Origin: CAYYFX01 sp964571855
Lineage (GTDB): Bacteria > ARS69
Assembly: GCA_964571855.1 (NCBI GenBank)
Contig: CAZNDO010000002.1
Span: forward strand, 186,001-250,000
Reading direction: 5' to 3'
DNA: 64,000 nt
In this document: positions 1 through 8,011 of the stretch, piece by piece
How the letters are laid out: each line of letters begins with the position of its first letter
Numbering within the stretch: the stretch's first letter is position 1
Program-made: the position numbers and the translations under genes
The notes under the pieces: generated by a model
Seen by the model: the letters and a program-made list of their open reading frames with translations, nothing else
The model's database searches: none
Told to the model about the DNA's origin: nothing

Positions 1-1095
1 GGCCGGGTCCTGCACGTCGTCCCGGAGCCGGCTCACGCTGGCGACCACGTCGACGGCCGGGTAGTGGCCCGACGTGGCGAGATCGCGCGAGAGCATCACG
101 TGGCCGTCCAGCACCGCGCGCGCGGCGTCGGAGAGCGGCGCGTCCACGTCGTCCCCCTCCAGCAGGACGGAGAAGAACCCCGTGATCGAGCCGGCCCGCG
201 TGGCGCCGGCGCGCTCCACGATCTCCGGCAGGATGGCGAAGGACGACGGCGGGTAGCCGCGCGTCGTGGGCGGCTCGCCGGCGGCGAGCCCGATCTCGCG
301 CTGCGCCATGGCCACGCGGGTGAGGCTGTCCATGAGGACGAGCACGCGCTTGCCCTCGTCCCGGAAGGACTCGGCCACCGCCATCGCGGTGCGCGCCGCC
401 TGGACGCGCTTCAGCGCGGTCTCGTCCGAAGTGGCCACCACCACGACGGAGCGCGCGAGGCCCTCCGCGCGCAGCTCGTTCTCGAGGAACTCGATCACCT
501 CGCGGCCGCGCTCGCCGATCAGCGCCACGACGTTCACGTCCGCGTCCGACCCGCGCGCGAGCATCCCGAGCAGCACGCTCTTCCCGACGCCGCCGCCCGC
601 GAACAGGCCGAGGCGCTGTCCCTGCGCGCACGTGACGAAGGCGTCGAGCGACCGGATGCCCGTGGGCAGCGCCTGCTTGAGCGGCACGCGCTGCAACGGG
701 TTCAGCGCCCGCCCGCGCACCGGACGCCGCCGCCCGAAGGCCAGCGGCCCCTTGTCGTCCAGCGGGCGGCCGAGCCCGTCGATCACGCGGCCGAGCAGCT
801 CCGGTCCCACGCCCACGGTGAGCTGCGTGCCCGTGCCCTCCACCTCCGCGCCGGGGCGCACGCCGGCGCTGGAGGACCAGGGCATGAGCAGCACGCGTCC
901 CTCGGAGAAGCCCACGACCTCCGCGGCCGCCGGCGGCTCGGTGCGGCTGGAGTGGATGCGGCAGATCTCCCCGACGAATGCGGGGGGACCGGACGCCTCC
1001 ACCACGGCGCCGACGCTCCGCAGCACGCGGCCGTGCAGGCGCAGGAGGTCCCGGCGGTTCAGCTCCGCCGCCATGCGGTCGCTGCGCGCGCTCAC
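1..1095 (-). CDS. fliI: FliI, flagellar type III export ATPase (3' end missing at window edge)
   Basis: FliI is the F1-beta-like ATPase that works with FliH and the export gate to unfold and deliver flagellar substrates at the cytoplasmic face. The visible 365 codons show the Walker A motif GGGVGKS at about residues 167-173, GERGREVIEF, the Walker B stretch VLVLMDSLTR, and the family motif TRGYPPSSF. About 75 C-terminal residues of the usual 440 lie beyond the left edge. The GTG start at 1095 overlaps the fliH stop codon (GTGA). An in-frame ATG at 1074 is an alternative start. It is the last visible gene of the flgB-fliI operon. Confidence 0.95.
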   Translation of the reverse strand, partial: MSARSDRMAAELNRRDLLRLHGRVLRSVGAVVEASGPPAFVGEICRIHSSRTEPPAAAEVVGFSEGRVLLMPWSSSAGVRPGAEVEGTGTQLTVGVGPELLGRVIDGLGRPLDDKGPLAFGRRRPVRGRALNPLQRVPLKQALPTGIRSLDAFVTCAQGQRLGLFAGGGVGKSVLLGMLARGSDADVNVVALIGERGREVIEFLENELRAEGLARSVVVVATSDETALKRVQAARTAMAVAESFRDEGKRVLVLMDSLTRVAMAQREIGLAAGEPPTTRGYPPSSFAILPEIVERAGATRAGSITGFFSVLLEGDDVDAPLSDAARAVLDGHVMLSRDLATSGHYPAVDVVASVSRLRDDVQDPA

Positions 1096-1715
1096 GAGTC
1101 GCCCTCCAGCGCCTCGCGCGCCGCGGCGAGCTGCACGCGGGCGCGGCCGTCCACCACGAAGTCCGGCGTCTCGACGATGCAGCTGCCGCGCTCCACGCGG
1201 GCGTCGGCCTCGAACGCGAGCTGGTGGGAGGCGCCGTCCGCGAGGAGCGCGCTCTTCGCCGCGGCCACCGCGGCGACGTCCGCCGGGTGGAGCCGCACGT
1301 GCACGGGCGCGGGGAACGGGATGCGGCGCAGGCAGCGGCGCACGAGCCGCACGACGTACTGGTCGTCCCGGCGGATCTCCCGGCGGACGATCTTCCCCGC
1401 CACGGCCACCGCCAGGTGCACGATCTCCTCCAGCGCTCGCTCGCCCTCGCGCGCGCGCGCCGACTCCAGCGCCGCGGCGGCCGCGCGCAGCGTGGCCAGG
1501 GCGCCGCCGAACTCCCGCAGCAACTCCGCCTTCGCCTCGCGCCGCCCGGCCTCCGCCGCCTCCGCGGCGCGGGTGCGCGCGTCCTCCTCCGCCCGGCCCA
1601 GCCGGGCCACGAGGTCCCGCACGCGGGTCCCGCCCCCGGACCCGCGCGAACCGTCGGGCTCCGGCAGGAGGCACAGCTCCACGAACTCCGAGCGCTTGAT
1701 GACGTTACGCGACAA
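1092..1715 (-). CDS. fliH: FliH, negative regulator and stator of the FliI ATPase
   Basis: A 207-residue protein lying between fliG and fliI, where FliH normally sits. The first 100 residues are charged and Ala/Glu/Arg-rich, suggesting a coiled coil. The C-terminal half (about 100-200) has the ATP-synthase-delta-like FliH pattern, including EEIVHLAVAVAGKIVRREI and a segment on HPADVAAV. FliH dimers bind FliI and dock it to the C-ring and export gate. The predicted start is a TTG at 1715, 11 nt inside fliG, with a GAGG box 7 nt upstream. FliH sequences diverge strongly, so the assignment rests on position as well as on the C-terminal pattern. Confidence 0.85.
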   Translation of the reverse strand: MSRNVIKRSEFVELCLLPEPDGSRGSGGGTRVRDLVARLGRAEEDARTRAAEAAEAGRREAKAELLREFGGALATLRAAAAALESARAREGERALEEIVHLAVAVAGKIVRREIRRDDQYVVRLVRRCLRRIPFPAPVHVRLHPADVAAVAAAKSALLADGASHQLAFEADARVERGSCIVETPDFVVDGRARVQLAAAREALEGDS

Positions 1716-2724
1716 GGGTGTCCTCGCCGCCGGAGAGGTTCACGGTGCCCTCCTCCTCGAGCCGCCGGAACACGGCGAGGATGGCCATCTGCGCGGCCTC
1801 GACGTCCGCGAGGCGCACGGGTCCCATGTACTGCATGTCCTCCAGGATGCCCTCGCGCGCGCGCTTGGACATGTTGTCGAAGATCTTGCTCCTGATCTCC
1901 TCGGATGCGCCCTTGAGCGCCAGCGCCAGCTCCTTGACCTCCACCTCCTTCAGCATCTCGCGGATGGCGCGCTCGTCGAGCTTCGCGATGTCCTCGAAGA
2001 CGAACATCATGTTGCGGATCTCCTCGGCCAGCTCGGGATCCTCCTCGGCGATCGCCTCGATGATCGCGTCCTCGGTGGCGCGGTCCACCTGGTGCAGCAC
2101 GTTGACCACGGCCTCGGGACCGCCCGACGCGGAGCTGGACAGGCTGATGGCGGAGACGTGCTTCTCCAGCTGTTCCTCGATCGTCTGGATCGCGCCCGGC
2201 GCGATGGCGCCGATGCGGGCCATCCGCAGCGCCACCTCGCCCTGCATGTCGTCCGGGAGCCCGGTCATCACGATGCCGGCCTGCTTCGGGGTGAGGTGCA
2301 CGAGCACGAGCGCGATCGTCTGCGGGTGCTCGTCGCGCAGGAAGGAGATGAGCTGGCTGGCGTCCAGGTGCTTGAGCACGCGGAAGCTGCGGGACCGGAT
2401 GGCATCCATGACCTTGGACAGCATCTGGTCGCCGGCCTCCGCGCCGAACGTGCTGGCCAGGAGCTGGCGCGCGTAGTCCACGCCGCCCTGCTGCACGCGG
2501 CGCTTGCCGAGCGTGTTCTCGTAGAACTCCACGACGACGCGCTCGATCAGCTCGTTCGGCACGTTCCCCAGCTCGGCGATCTCGAGCGCCACCTCCTCCA
2601 CCTCGCGCGGGTTCATCGCGCGGAACACCTCGGACGCGGCCTTCTTGCCGAGCGCCACCATGAGGATGGCAGCCTTCTCCCGGCCGGAGAGGTTCTCGAA
2701 GGTCAGTTGCGGCTCGGACCTCAC
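1705..2724 (-). CDS. fliG: FliG, flagellar motor switch protein
   Basis: FliG is the rotor protein that couples the MS ring to the C ring and interacts with the stator for torque and switching. The 339 residues match the family length. The middle domain EHPQ motif is at 132-135. The torque domain has conserved charged residues in the stretch MFVFEDIAKLDERAIREML. The GTG start overlaps the fliF stop codon (GTGA), indicating translational coupling. The order fliE-fliF-fliG-fliH-fliI is the common flagellar basal-body arrangement. Confidence 0.98.
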   Translation of the reverse strand: MRSEPQLTFENLSGREKAAILMVALGKKAASEVFRAMNPREVEEVALEIAELGNVPNELIERVVVEFYENTLGKRRVQQGGVDYARQLLASTFGAEAGDQMLSKVMDAIRSRSFRVLKHLDASQLISFLRDEHPQTIALVLVHLTPKQAGIVMTGLPDDMQGEVALRMARIGAIAPGAIQTIEEQLEKHVSAISLSSSASGGPEAVVNVLHQVDRATEDAIIEAIAEEDPELAEEIRNMMFVFEDIAKLDERAIREMLKEVEVKELALALKGASEEIRSKIFDNMSKRAREGILEDMQYMGPVRLADVEAAQMAILAVFRRLEEEGTVNLSGGEDTLVA

Positions 2725-4202
2725 GGGGTCTTCTCCTCGACGAGCCAGCCGCGCAGCACCTGCGCCACCTCGGTGGGCCGGTTGCTGGCCAGCTCGTTCA
2801 TCTGCTCACGGATGACCTCGCGGCGGAGCGCGCTCTCGTCCTGCTGCTGCTCCAGGGCGAGCACCCGCTCGCGGCGCTTGCGGTCCGCCTCCACCGCGTC
2901 CACGAGGAGCGCGGAGGACTGCTTCAGGCCCCACGCCACCAGGGCGATGGCCGCGAGCAGGAGCAGGCTGCGCATCAGCGATCCCATGCTCGGGAAGAGC
3001 AGCCACCACGGCAGCGGCGAGCCCGCGAGCTCGGCGGCCGGGGACGGCGCGAACTGCAGGCTGGCGATCTCGAAGGTGTCGCCGCGCGACTCGTCGTAGC
3101 CCACGGCGTCCTGCACGATCGCGGTCAGCGTGGCGAGCTCCTCGGGGGAGCGGTCCGCGTACGCCGGGGCCGCGCCGGCGGCGCCCGGGGTCTCCTTCCC
3201 GTTCACGAGCACGGCCACGGACAGCCGGCGCATCGTGCCCACGGAGCCCAGGATCCGCTGCACGGTCTTGTCCACCTCGTAGTTCGTGAGGATCGTCTCC
3301 TGCGAGTCCCCGGCGGACCCGGCGCCCGTGATGCGCTGCTCGCTGCGGATCACGGTCTTGTCCGGGTCGTAGCTCTCGATGGAACGCTCCACACGCTCGA
3401 AGTCCAGCTGCGCGGTGACCTGGACGCTGGCGTTGCCCTCGCCCACGATGCGCTCCAGGAGCGTCCGCGCCTTCTCGCGCAGGTGGCCCTCCACCTCCTG
3501 CTGGATGCGGAGCTGCTCGCTCGTGGCCGCGAACTCCTCCGAGCCGCCGCCGCCGCCGAGCTCGCGCCCGGAGGTGTCCACCACGGTCACGGCCGACGCG
3601 CGCAGCCCCTCCACGGAGGCGGCCACGAGCGCGTAGATCCCGCGGATCTGGTCCGGGCGCAGGCGTGCGCCGGGCTCCAGGTCCACGATCACCGACGCCT
3701 TCGGCTCCTTCGCCTCGCGGAGGAACACGTCCCGCTCGGGGATGGCCAGGTGCACGCGCGCGTTGCGGATCTCCTCCAGCGAGACCATCGTGCGGACCAG
3801 CTCGCCCTCCAGGGCGCGCCGGTAGTTCACGTGCTGCAGGAAGTCCGTCATGCCCAGGTTCTGCCGGTCGAAGACCTCGTAGCCCACCGTGGTCTTCCCG
3901 GTGAGGCCCTTGCCGGCGGCGCGGATGCGCAGCTCGCCCACGCGGTCCGCGGGGACGCGGATCGTGCCGCCGGTGCTGACGTCGTGCGGGACCTTCATCT
4001 CGTCCAGGTCCTCGAGGATCTTGCCGGCCTCGTCCGGGCCGAGCCCGGAGAACAGCACCACGTAGTCGGGGCGCGCGGACCAGCGCACGACCATGGCCAG
4101 GCTCAGCACGCCGGCGAGGATCCCGCCCGCGAGCAGCGCCCGTTGGGTGGCGTTCGCTCCCCGCCACCAGCTCCCGATCCGATCACCCACGACGCCGGCC
4201 AC
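2721..4202 (-). CDS. fliF: FliF, flagellar MS-ring protein
   Basis: FliF forms the inner-membrane MS ring on which the rotor and export apparatus assemble. It has a first membrane segment at about residues 23-41, a YscJ/FliF ring domain with the motifs VVLFSGL and RRALEGELVRTM, a long periplasmic region, and a second membrane segment near 405-425. The cytoplasmic tail ends in a FliG-binding region (NELASNRPTEVAQVLRGWL). At 493 residues it is shorter than the usual 530-570, mainly in the periplasmic part. The start is GTG, preceded by GGGGGTGA. The stop overlaps fliG. Confidence 0.97.
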   Translation of the reverse strand: MAGVVGDRIGSWWRGANATQRALLAGGILAGVLSLAMVVRWSARPDYVVLFSGLGPDEAGKILEDLDEMKVPHDVSTGGTIRVPADRVGELRIRAAGKGLTGKTTVGYEVFDRQNLGMTDFLQHVNYRRALEGELVRTMVSLEEIRNARVHLAIPERDVFLREAKEPKASVIVDLEPGARLRPDQIRGIYALVAASVEGLRASAVTVVDTSGRELGGGGGSEEFAATSEQLRIQQEVEGHLREKARTLLERIVGEGNASVQVTAQLDFERVERSIESYDPDKTVIRSEQRITGAGSAGDSQETILTNYEVDKTVQRILGSVGTMRRLSVAVLVNGKETPGAAGAAPAYADRSPEELATLTAIVQDAVGYDESRGDTFEIASLQFAPSPAAELAGSPLPWWLLFPSMGSLMRSLLLLAAIALVAWGLKQSSALLVDAVEADRKRRERVLALEQQQDESALRREVIREQMNELASNRPTEVAQVLRGWLVEEKTP

Positions 4203-4217
4203 TCGTCACCCCCGGGG

Positions 4218-4523
4218 CTAGACGCCCATCCGCTGGATTTCCTGGTACGCCTCGATGAGCTTGTTGCGGATCTCCATCATCAGGTCGAAGGCCAGGGACG
4301 CCTCCTCCGCCGACACCATCACCTCGTGGAGGTCCACGTCCTCGCCGGCGACGAGGCGCTCGAGCTGCGTGCCCGCGTCGAGCTGCAGGCGGTTGGTCTC
4401 GGACAGCGCCGACTGCAGCGTCTCCGAGAAGCTGGGCCCGGCCGGCGCCGGCTCGTACGGCTTCCCGAGCGGCGTGTAGCGGACCGGCCCGACGTCGCCG
4501 AAGCGGATCCCGTTGGTCTCCAT
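4218..4523 (-). CDS. fliE: FliE, MS ring-rod junction protein
   Basis: A small protein of 101 residues that links the MS ring to the proximal rod. The C-terminal half carries the family signature: EVMVSAEEASLAFDLMMEIR followed by NKLIEAYQEIQRMGV. The N-terminus is variable, as usual in the family. It follows flgC after a 1-nt gap and precedes fliF by 15 nt, matching the canonical flgB-flgC-fliE order. Confidence 0.95.
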   Translation of the reverse strand: METNGIRFGDVGPVRYTPLGKPYEPAPAGPSFSETLQSALSETNRLQLDAGTQLERLVAGEDVDLHEVMVSAEEASLAFDLMMEIRNKLIEAYQEIQRMGV

Positions 4524-4524
4524 G

Positions 4525-5040
4525 TCAGATCTCCAGCGCCTTGCGGATCATCGCCTTGGTGGCGTTCAGCACGGTCACGTTCGCCTCGTACGCGCGCGTG
4601 GCCGCCATCAGGTCCACCATCTCGCGCACGACCTCCACGTTCGGGTACTCCACGTAGCCGTCGGCGTTCGCGTCCGGGTGGCCGGGGTCGTGCTCCAGCC
4701 GTCCCGGCGTCTCGGCGTCCGTGCGCACCTCGTAGCGGACGCCGTCGTGCGTCCCCGGCAACTCCACCAGGAGCGGGTCGGCGAGGTGGCGCGGCGACGT
4801 GCGCGCCGGCTCCATGCCGCCGGCCCGCTTCGCCGCGAGCAGCTTCTCGAACAGGTCGCTGCCGGCGCCCGGCGGGCCGGCCGACACGTCCACGACGCGT
4901 CGCTTGTACGCGCCGCCCTCCGCCGTGCGCGTGGTCTGCGCGTTCGCCAGGTTCGCGCTGACCACGTTCAGCCGCGCGCGCTGCACGGACAGGCCGGCCG
5001 CGCTGACGTCGAACGCGTCGAACAGGTTCCCCTGCGCCAT
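4525..5040 (-). CDS. flgC: FlgC, proximal rod protein
   Basis: A rod protein of 171 residues, slightly longer than the usual 135-150. The N-terminus has the rod/hook/filament signature (DAFDVSAAGLSVQRARLN, then ANLANAQTT). The C-terminus has the coiled D0 segment ending in MVDLMAATRAYEANVTVL and KAMIRKALEI. The extra length lies in the central part. The ATG follows an AGGAGG box next to the flgB stop. It acts in the periplasmic rod with FlgB, FlgF and FlgG. Confidence 0.96.
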   Translation of the reverse strand: MAQGNLFDAFDVSAAGLSVQRARLNVVSANLANAQTTRTAEGGAYKRRVVDVSAGPPGAGSDLFEKLLAAKRAGGMEPARTSPRHLADPLLVELPGTHDGVRYEVRTDAETPGRLEHDPGHPDANADGYVEYPNVEVVREMVDLMAATRAYEANVTVLNATKAMIRKALEI

Positions 5041-5050
5041 GCTCTACCTC

Positions 5051-5473
5051 CTAGGCCCCGGGCCGTCCGAAGATGGACTTGCGCAGCCCGTCGTACGTGC
5101 GCCGAACCATCTCGGCCGCCACGGTGAAGCGCTCCGTGTTCCGGGCGATCTCCGTCATCTCGCGGTCGATCTCCACGTCGTTGACGCCGTTGCCGGTCCA
5201 CGGGCCGCTGCCGGACCGCGACACGACGCGGCCGTCCGGCAGGGAGCCCGCGGCCGGCAGGTGCCTCTCCTGCGTGCGCGCCATCCGCCCGGCGGAACTG
5301 GTTCGCAACGCGAGGCGCAGGTCGTCCTCGAAGCGGACCTCCTGCGCGCGGTAGCCCGGCGTCTCCGCGTTCGCGACGTTGCGGGCGTGCACCCGGCCGC
5401 GCTCGGCGTAGGCGTCCAGCGCCTGCTTGCTCACGGACAGCGAGCGCGCGCCGAACAGGATCCGGTCCATCAT
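5051..5473 (-). CDS. flgB: FlgB, proximal rod protein
   Basis: A 140-residue rod protein with the N-terminal motif ARNVANAETPGYRAQ and a C-terminal coiled segment (EIARNTERFTVAAEMVRRTY). The start is the first of two adjacent ATG codons (5473). It overlaps the stop of the upstream sigma-54 activator gene (ATGA) and has GGAGG 7 nt upstream. This places flgB-flgC-fliE-fliF-fliG-fliH-fliI in the same transcript as the histidine kinase and activator genes. Confidence 0.96.
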   Translation of the reverse strand: MMDRILFGARSLSVSKQALDAYAERGRVHARNVANAETPGYRAQEVRFEDDLRLALRTSSAGRMARTQERHLPAAGSLPDGRVVSRSGSGPWTGNGVNDVEIDREMTEIARNTERFTVAAEMVRRTYDGLRKSIFGRPGA

Positions 5474-6786
5474 GGCGTCACCTCCGTCCCTTCCCCGCGG
5501 TACTCGTGCAGCTTGTTGCGCAGCGTGCGGATGCTGATGCCCAGCGCGCGGGCCGCCCGCGTGCGGTTCCCGTTCGTGCGCTCCAGCGCCCGCAGGATCC
5601 AGAACCGCTCCACCTCGCGGAGCGTCGCGGCCGCCGGGAGCCCCGCGGGGCCCGCCTTCGGCGCCACGATCTCCAGGCGCAGGGCGGCCGGCTCCAGGGC
5701 GGCGCCCGGGAACAGAAGCAAGGCCCGTTCCAGGACGTTCTCGAGCTCGCGCACGTTGCCCGGCCAGGAATGCGCGGCGAGGGCGCGGCGCGCGGCCGGG
5801 GTGATCTCGGGCCGGGGCAGCTCGTGCTCCCGGGCGCGCCGCTCCAGGATGGAGGCCACGAGCGGGTCCAGGTCTCCTGGGCGCTCGCGAAGAGGCGGCA
5901 CATCGATCCGGACGACATCCAGCCGGTGGTAGAGGTCGGCGCGGAACCGGCCGGCGGCCACCTCGGCGGCCAGGTCCCGGTTCGTCGTGGCCACGATCCG
6001 CACGTCCACCGCGATGTCCGCGTCGCCGCCGACCCGGCGGATCTCGCGCTCCTGCAACGCGCGCAGGAGCTTCGCCTGCAGCGCGGGCGGGATCTCCGAC
6101 ACCTCGTCCAGCAGCAGCGTGCCCTTGTCCGCCATCTGGAACAGGCCGCGCGTCGTGCGCACGGCGCCGGTGAACGAGCCGCGCTCGTGGCCGAACAGCT
6201 CGCTCTCGAACAACGACTCGGACAGGGCGGCGCAGTTCACCCGCACGAAGGGACGGCCGGCCCGCGCCGAGCGCCCGTGGATCTCGCGCGCCAGGACCTC
6301 CTTGCCCGTGCCGGTCTCGCCGGCGAGGAGCACGGTGGCCCGCGTGGGCGCCACCCGCGCGATCTGCTCCACGACCTCGCGCATGCGCGGGTCCACGGCC
6401 ACGAGGCGCGGCGCGTCCGGGGCGGCGGCCAGCAGTTCCCGCGCCAGCTCCTCGATGTCCTCCGGCAGGAGCGGCTTGGGCAGGAACCGGTCCGCGCCCT
6501 CGCCCAGGATCTCGCGGCGGCGCTCCTCGCCGGCGTGCGCGGACATCACCACCGCGGGGATCCGCTTGCCCGCGGCGCGGATGCGGCGTACCAGCTCGCA
6601 CCCGTCGCGCCCGGGCATCTTCAGGTCCAGGAACGCCAGGTCGAACGGCTGCGCGTCCAGGAGCGCGGCCGCCTCGTCCCCGTCGGCGGCGAGGCGCACG
6701 TCCCACTCCGTGCCGAGCGTCTCGGCGAAGAGCTCGCGCATCGTGCCCTCGTCGTCGGCCACCAGCACACGCGGACGCACCTTCAC
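5470..6786 (-). CDS. NtrC-type response regulator, sigma-54 activator (FlrC/FleR-like)
   Basis: A 438-residue three-domain activator. The receiver domain (1-120) has acidic pocket residues ADDE, a phospho-acceptor Asp54 (FLDLKMPG) and Lys103 (PKP). The AAA+ domain (about 125-360) has Walker A GETGTGKE at 156-163 and an intact sigma-54 contact loop GSFTGA at 203-208. The C-terminal Fis-type helix-turn-helix reads TRAARALGISIRTLRNKL. The GTG start (6786) overlaps the kinase stop and has GGGAGG upstream. Its position between a soluble kinase and flgB suggests that it activates the middle flagellar genes. The FlrC/FleR analogy is inference. Confidence 0.95.
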   Translation of the reverse strand: MKVRPRVLVADDEGTMRELFAETLGTEWDVRLAADGDEAAALLDAQPFDLAFLDLKMPGRDGCELVRRIRAAGKRIPAVVMSAHAGEERRREILGEGADRFLPKPLLPEDIEELARELLAAAPDAPRLVAVDPRMREVVEQIARVAPTRATVLLAGETGTGKEVLAREIHGRSARAGRPFVRVNCAALSESLFESELFGHERGSFTGAVRTTRGLFQMADKGTLLLDEVSEIPPALQAKLLRALQEREIRRVGGDADIAVDVRIVATTNRDLAAEVAAGRFRADLYHRLDVVRIDVPPLRERPGDLDPLVASILERRAREHELPRPEITPAARRALAAHSWPGNVRELENVLERALLLFPGAALEPAALRLEIVAPKAGPAGLPAAATLREVERFWILRALERTNGNRTRAARALGISIRTLRNKLHEYRGEGTEVTP

Positions 6787-7577
6787 GAGCCAACCTCCCG
6801 CGGGAACCGGACCCGCGCGATGGTCCCGCGCGGCTTGCGACCGAACGCCAGCGTCCCGCCGGATTCGGCCACCATGGAGTCCACCAGCGCGAGCCCGAGG
6901 CCGCGCCCCTCGCCCTTCGTGCTGAAGCCGCGGCGGAACAGGACCGCGTCGTCCACCGCGGGCAGGCCGCAGCCGTCGTCCTCCACCGTCACCGTCACGG
7001 CGTCGGCGCTCGACGCCACCCGGACCGCCACCGTGCCCCGCGGGCCGCAGGCCTCCGCGGCGTTGCGCACGAGGTTCGCCAGCACGGCGCGGAGCCGGGC
7101 GCCGGGCACCGGCAACTCGATCCCGCGCGGGGCGTCCACCGTGAACGCGACATCGGCGCCGCGCGCGCGCGCCTCGGCCAGCGCCAGCCCGGCGGCCTCC
7201 CCGGCCACCTCGCCGGCATCGCACGCGCCCTCCGCCTCCGCGGTGGCGCGGTCCAGCGCGGCGTCCACCGCGTCCAGCCCGCGCACGAGACCCTCGAGGA
7301 GCCGCTGCGCCTTCGCGCTGGACGGATGCGCCGAGAGTTCCCGGACGAGCAACCGCGCGAGGCCGCGCACGCCGCCGAGGGGATTGCGCACCTCGTGGCG
7401 CAGGTCGCGCAGGCGCTCCGCGAGCTCCAGGGACGACGCGCCGCGCTCCGCGCGCTGCGCGCTCCACAGCTCCCGGTACGCCTCCTCCAGCAGGCGCGCG
7501 CCCTGGTCGAACGCGGCGAGCGCGTCGGCGAGGACCGCGGGGGCCGGCTCGGCCGGCGCGGCAAGACGCACGGTCAT
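6783..7577 (-). CDS. Soluble histidine kinase, FlrB/FleS-like
   Basis: A 264-residue kinase without membrane segments or a recognisable sensor domain. It has the phospho-accepting His61 in LRHEVRNPLGG, the N box NLVRNAAEACG, the G1 box VEDDGCGLP, an F box LFRRGFSTK and the G2 box GRGLGLALVDSM. It overlaps the small coiled-coil gene upstream (ATGA) and the sigma-54 activator downstream (GTGA), so the two signalling proteins are translationally coupled. Cytoplasmic flagellar kinases of this kind sense assembly state in Vibrio and Campylobacter. That role here is inferred from context. Confidence 0.92.
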   Translation of the reverse strand: MTVRLAAPAEPAPAVLADALAAFDQGARLLEEAYRELWSAQRAERGASSLELAERLRDLRHEVRNPLGGVRGLARLLVRELSAHPSSAKAQRLLEGLVRGLDAVDAALDRATAEAEGACDAGEVAGEAAGLALAEARARGADVAFTVDAPRGIELPVPGARLRAVLANLVRNAAEACGPRGTVAVRVASSADAVTVTVEDDGCGLPAVDDAVLFRRGFSTKGEGRGLGLALVDSMVAESGGTLAFGRKPRGTIARVRFPREVGS

Positions 7578-8011
7578 CGCATCCCTCCCGCGGAGCTCCG
7601 GCCGTACGCGGCGGTCGCCCGCAGCCGGGCCGCATCGGGCGCCGGAGCGGCGGCGGTGCGGAACCCGGTGGAGGCCGTGAGCAGCGCCCGGCACTCCGCT
7701 TCCAGCGCGAGCGCGCGCTCGATGCGGTCCGACACGCCGTCGAGGACGTGCAGAAGCTCGCGCGTCTCGTCCGCGGGCAGGTCCCGCCGCACCCGGCTCC
7801 ACCACGACTTCTCCTCGGCCACCCGCGCCTCCTCGGTCCGGATCGAATCCAGCAGCGTGCGCTTCCGTTCCAGCAGCGACCGCACCTCCGGGAGACCCGC
7901 GCCGCCGGAGAGCAGCTCGTGCTGCCGCCGCGACATCTCCTCGAGCTCCGCGTACCGGCGCTCGATGCCGCGGTACGCGGCTGCCAGGGCGTCGAGTCGC
8001 GGATCAGCCAC
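7574..8011 (-). CDS. Small coiled-coil protein, FlgN-like flagellar chaperone candidate
   Basis: A 145-residue protein, largely helical and charged, with a Trp-Trp in KSWWSRVRR. It has the pattern LLERKRTLLDSIRTEE, which resembles FlgN/FliT-type export chaperones. The tail TAAYGRSSAGG also recalls the FlgN C-terminus. However, a better flgN candidate lies next to flgK at 24,074-24,490. The gene starts at GTG 8011, 8 nt inside the AMIN-TPR gene, and overlaps the kinase gene. I do not assign a firm function. It could be a chaperone, a FliJ-like export factor or a regulator of the adjacent kinase. Confidence 0.75.
   Translation of the reverse strand: MADPRLDALAAAYRGIERRYAELEEMSRRQHELLSGGAGLPEVRSLLERKRTLLDSIRTEEARVAEEKSWWSRVRRDLPADETRELLHVLDGVSDRIERALALEAECRALLTASTGFRTAAAPAPDAARLRATAAYGRSSAGGMR

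Noticed and set aside
64..3099. Open frame of 1011 codons on the plus strand
   Set aside because: It lies opposite fliI, fliH, fliG and fliF, is rich in Arg/Ala/His and has no recognisable domain. High GC content produces such frames.
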